A stretch of 8,493 nt of DNA from positions 1-8,493 of the forward strand of contig JAKQSH010000417.1 in NCBI GenBank assembly GCA_029570245.1, read 5' to 3'. This stretch comes from Deltaproteobacteria bacterium. Lineage in GTDB: Bacteria > Myxococcota_A > SURF-8. How positions within the stretch are numbered: position 1 is the first letter of the stretch; each line of letters begins with the position of its first letter. This document shows positions 6,102 through 8,493 of the stretch, piece after piece. The notes below the pieces were generated by a model. That model was not told where the DNA came from. It was given only the letters and a program-made list of their open reading frames with translations, and did no database searches. The translations under genes were made by a program, and so were the position numbers.

Positions 6102-8246
6102 TTACGGACAGGCCGCAGAAACCAGCACCGCGCCGCTCAATGGCGACAGCGTAATGGTAAACGTTCCGCCATCCATTTCAAGTGGATTATTCCAGATGTC
6201 GAAATATTCCACATTATCCGAAGATTTTAACTTTTCCGGCAGCGCGAAGGAAATTCTTTTTGCTTTTACGGAGCGGTTTAACACAATGAGCGCCGGATTT
6301 TCATCTCCGTATCGTCTTCCGTATACCAGAACGTCTTTTTCTGCTGTGATCCCAATCCGCTCTCCGCGCCTCAGCGAACGATTGCAACTGCATGCTCTTC
6401 CCAGTATGCGCACTTTCTCCAGCAATTCTGATTCCTGGACGTTCAGCTCCTCTCCGAAGCGCATCGGGCGGCGATTGTCCGGGTCGCCGGCTCCCGGCAT
6501 ACCGAATTCGTCGCCGTAATAAATTATCGGCGCACCCGGCTGAGTCAGCATCAGCGTCAGCGCCAGAAGCTGACGTTTGTATGCGTCAGGGTTTTCGGGC
6601 TGCGGCGGGGGATTCTTCCACAGATCGGAGGTGCTGTCGCCGGAAGCGACTGTAATAAAGCGTTCGACATCATGGTTGCCGATGATGGGCGCCATAACCG
6701 CCCCGGAGCCGTTCCACGCCGCCTGACCCTCGGCGATTATGTTTTCAATGTCTTCGAACGATCCTTTGCCGCGCGCAATAACTTCCCGCAGCGTCCACAT
6801 CAGCGGAAAATCGAACTGCCCCGAAAGCCCCTGCGGTCCCAGATACCAGCGAATCTGTCCGTATCCTCCCACTCCCGTATAAGTTTCTCCCAGCAGATAA
6901 GTGTGTGTCGGACCTTTATCAAGACGCTTGCGAATCTGCCTGCGCAGGTGACGCGCCGCCAGACGCGGCATCATGGGTATGGCGTCCAGTCGCAGACCAT
7001 CCAGATTGAAACGCTCCAACCACCAGAAAGTGTCGTCAACGATCTGATGCATCACTGCACGGTTTTTCCATTGCAGATCGGGCAGATATTCGGTGAACCA
7101 GCAATGGTCGATGGCATCCGCCCACGAGCAGTGCGGCGCTCCGCAGACACAGGAACCGTCTGGATGATTGAACCAGTTTTCGTCTTTATGATTGCGCCAG
7201 TACGGATGCAGCAGATGGACATGATTCATTACGATGTCCACAATCACGCGCAGACCGTGTTGGTGCGCGACTGCAACCAGATTATCAAGGGCTGCTTCTC
7301 CGCCGAATTTCTCCTCCACCGCACGAGCCGCCACCGGCCAGTAGCCATGATAAGATTCGTAAAGGCGCCCGTCAAAACCGGTCCAGTAGTCGTCGGGGTT
7401 GTCGTACATGGGCGATATCCAGAGTGCGTTGACGCCCAGCTTCTCGAAATAGCCCTCTTCGATGGCTTCGACGATTCCGTCAAGATCGCCGCCGTAACGA
7501 TAGCTTATGGGCACGTCGTCAGCCAATGCACCGCCGCCGCGCCGGAAACGGTCAACGACGATCTGATAAATCTGTGCATCTTCCCAGGTGAACTCTTCGT
7601 CTTCATTCCAGACCGGAAAACGCAGCGTTTCCGCCGCCCGGCCTTCATCGTCGGAAGCGCTGACACTGATGAAATGCTTTCCTGCGGGAATTGCGCCGCT
7701 GATTTCAATCAGCCCCGGATCAGCCTTAACCGAGACATCAAGAGCTCCGCCATTATCGACAAAGGCTTTGACTGTTGTGGAATCGAGAGTCGCTCCGCTC
7801 GAACCCTTAAGAAAACTCAGCCCGGCACTGAACTCTCCGTTTTCGATGCCCGAAGAATCCACGCGCAGAGCGGGCGCGGAACAGTCTTCTACATATACAT
7901 ACGAGCGCTCGACATCGCTGTCGTCGAAAGCCGTCAGAGGATTCGACGAGTCGAAGGCGCTTTTTCCGTCAACGTAAATGGAGTAGAGATATTCTCCCGG
8001 ATCAAGATCGAGTTCTATTCTGTACGCGCCGTGGTCCGCAAGCCGCATGGCATACTGCGAAACCTGCCAATCGTTGAAGTCTCCGGCGATGAAAACTTTT
8101 TCCGGCGTCGCATCTCCGGGGTCGTATGCAGCTTTAAGACGACAATCCCGTGCATACGGGTCATGCGTACCGCCGTCATCAGTACAGGCCGTAAGCTGAA
8201 GCATAAAAAAGACCAGAAGTGGGAGCAGGCGCGCGCCTCGCGGCAT
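6102..8246 (-). CDS. GH13 alpha-amylase-family lipoprotein with N-terminal CBM48/E-set domain
   Basis: This 714-residue extracytoplasmic alpha-glucan hydrolase has a signal peptide ending LQLTAC, with the lipidated Cys at 21. An AMPK/CBM48-like beta-sandwich follows at about 36-120 (VFIAGDFNDW), then an Ig-like region (about 125-212), then the GH13 barrel. Conserved regions: I, DIVMNH (337-342); V, LPDLQW (388-393); II, GLRLDA with nucleophile Asp421; III, LLGET with acid/base Glu454; IV, IGNHDVERF with Asp526. All three catalytic acids are present, so it should be active. Alpha-amylase versus neopullulanase-type specificity cannot be decided. A Cys cluster (366, 368, 373, 382) sits in domain B. 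The upstream ATG 8288 would overlap the preceding gene and precede the signal peptide by 14 residues. ATG 8246 lies 4 nt after that gene's stop with GGAG 7 nt upstream and was chosen. Confidence 0.93.
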   Translation of the reverse strand: MPRGARLLPLLVFFMLQLTACTDDGGTHDPYARDCRLKAAYDPGDATPEKVFIAGDFNDWQVSQYAMRLADHGAYRIELDLDPGEYLYSIYVDGKSAFDSSNPLTAFDDSDVERSYVYVEDCSAPALRVDSSGIENGEFSAGLSFLKGSSGATLDSTTVKAFVDNGGALDVSVKADPGLIEISGAIPAGKHFISVSASDDEGRAAETLRFPVWNEDEEFTWEDAQIYQIVVDRFRRGGGALADDVPISYRYGGDLDGIVEAIEEGYFEKLGVNALWISPMYDNPDDYWTGFDGRLYESYHGYWPVAARAVEEKFGGEAALDNLVAVAHQHGLRVIVDIVMNHVHLLHPYWRNHKDENWFNHPDGSCVCGAPHCSWADAIDHCWFTEYLPDLQWKNRAVMHQIVDDTFWWLERFNLDGLRLDAIPMMPRLAARHLRRQIRKRLDKGPTHTYLLGETYTGVGGYGQIRWYLGPQGLSGQFDFPLMWTLREVIARGKGSFEDIENIIAEGQAAWNGSGAVMAPIIGNHDVERFITVASGDSTSDLWKNPPPQPENPDAYKRQLLALTLMLTQPGAPIIYYGDEFGMPGAGDPDNRRPMRFGEELNVQESELLEKVRILGRACSCNRSLRRGERIGITAEKDVLVYGRRYGDENPALIVLNRSVKAKRISFALPEKLKSSDNVEYFDIWNNPLEMDGGTFTITLSPLSGAVLVSAACP

Positions 8247-8250
8247 TGGC

Positions 8251-8493
8251 TTATCTCCACTCTCCGCAGTGCGGCCCGTCCGGAACATCTTCGCCGCGTT
8301 TCTTCAGCGCGATGATGTAACCGCCCGAACCGAAACCAACCATCGGCGCTTCGCCTTCGTAATCCGCGTTGGACGGGTGATGCAGTTCCGCAATCATGCC
8401 CTGATTGTTCATGGCCTGAGCGGTAATCCAGGCCAGCAGATTGTCCGCCTCTGCGGTATCGCCGGACATACGGGCGGCTATGGCGGAACGCAG
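8251..8493 (-). CDS. C-terminal fragment of a probable GH15-like glucoamylase (runs off right edge)
   Basis: The frame is open from the right edge to a TAA at 8251-8253, giving the last 80 residues of a larger protein. It reads as helical segments followed by GMIAELHHP, YEGEAPMVGFGSGGYIIAL and a short hydrophilic tail. The pattern of a helix, then G-M-x-x-E, then Y-x-G-x-x-PMVGFG-x-G-Y-x-x-AL resembles the end of the (alpha/alpha)6 barrel of GH15 glucoamylase-type enzymes, which release glucose from alpha-glucan ends. The neighbouring GH13 gene starts 4 nt later and fits that role. The catalytic residues lie outside the window, so the call is tentative; another six-hairpin glycosidase is possible. 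The gene is almost certainly co-transcribed with the GH13 gene. Confidence 0.55.
   Translation of the reverse strand: MRSAIAARMSGDTAEADNLLAWITAQAMNNQGMIAELHHPSNADYEGEAPMVGFGSGGYIIALKKRGEDVPDGPHCGEWR

Noticed and set aside
8247..8288. Upstream ATG (8288) as start of the GH13 gene
   Set aside because: It would overlap the preceding gene by 38 nt and put 14 polar residues before the signal peptide. ATG 8246 has a well-spaced GGAG and follows the previous stop by 4 nt.
6672..8315. 547-residue open frame on the plus strand
   Set aside because: It lies fully antisense to the GH13 gene, whose catalytic motifs are all intact. The translation shows no recognisable domain and no suitable ribosome binding site; it is a by-product of codon bias.

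Overview
The window looks like a Gram-negative, deltaproteobacterial or Myxococcota-like genome with moderate GC. This is an inference from three things: several Asp-rich 'DGD' lipoproteins, a PilZ protein of the kind common in those groups, and a VKOR-DsbA fusion. No RNA gene, insertion sequence, CRISPR array or origin is visible. Coding density is high.

Layout. Bases 1-230 (minus) hold the start of a lipoprotein gene that runs off the left edge and carries an 18-bp in-frame repeat (DGDDTP-like). It diverges, across an AT-rich gap of about 190 bp, from a plus-strand set of three genes: a class III (CobB/SIRT5-like) sirtuin, a zinc-ribbon protein with a DUF2007-like middle, and a c-di-GMP-type PilZ protein. 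This set ends in a clear rho-independent terminator (2121-2149). A second terminator facing the other way (2189-2215) closes a long minus-strand run that fills the rest of the window.

The minus-strand run, read 5' to 3' from the right edge, contains: the C-terminus of a probable GH15-like glucoamylase (partial), a GH13 alpha-amylase-type lipoprotein, a lipoprotein with two EGF-like domains, a lipoprotein with two CBM25/26-like starch-binding modules separated by eight DGDDTP repeats, a VKOR-DsbA fusion for disulfide formation, and an Mrp/NBP35-type P-loop ATPase. The first four are separated by only 4, 16 and 15 nt and are very probably co-transcribed. The last two follow gaps of 79 and 99 nt that contain hairpins.

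How the genes may work together (inference). The GH15-like protein, the GH13 enzyme and the double-CBM lipoprotein form a compact alpha-glucan (starch or glycogen) binding and degrading module, at least partly lipid-anchored outside the cytoplasm. The GH13 and EGF proteins are cysteine-rich exported proteins, and the disulfide-forming VKOR-DsbA fusion encoded just downstream could serve them. Mrp is a housekeeping Fe-S carrier and is probably not tied to starch use. The sirtuin, zinc-ribbon and PilZ set looks regulatory, with a possible deacylase and a c-di-GMP receptor; no direct link to the glucan module is visible.
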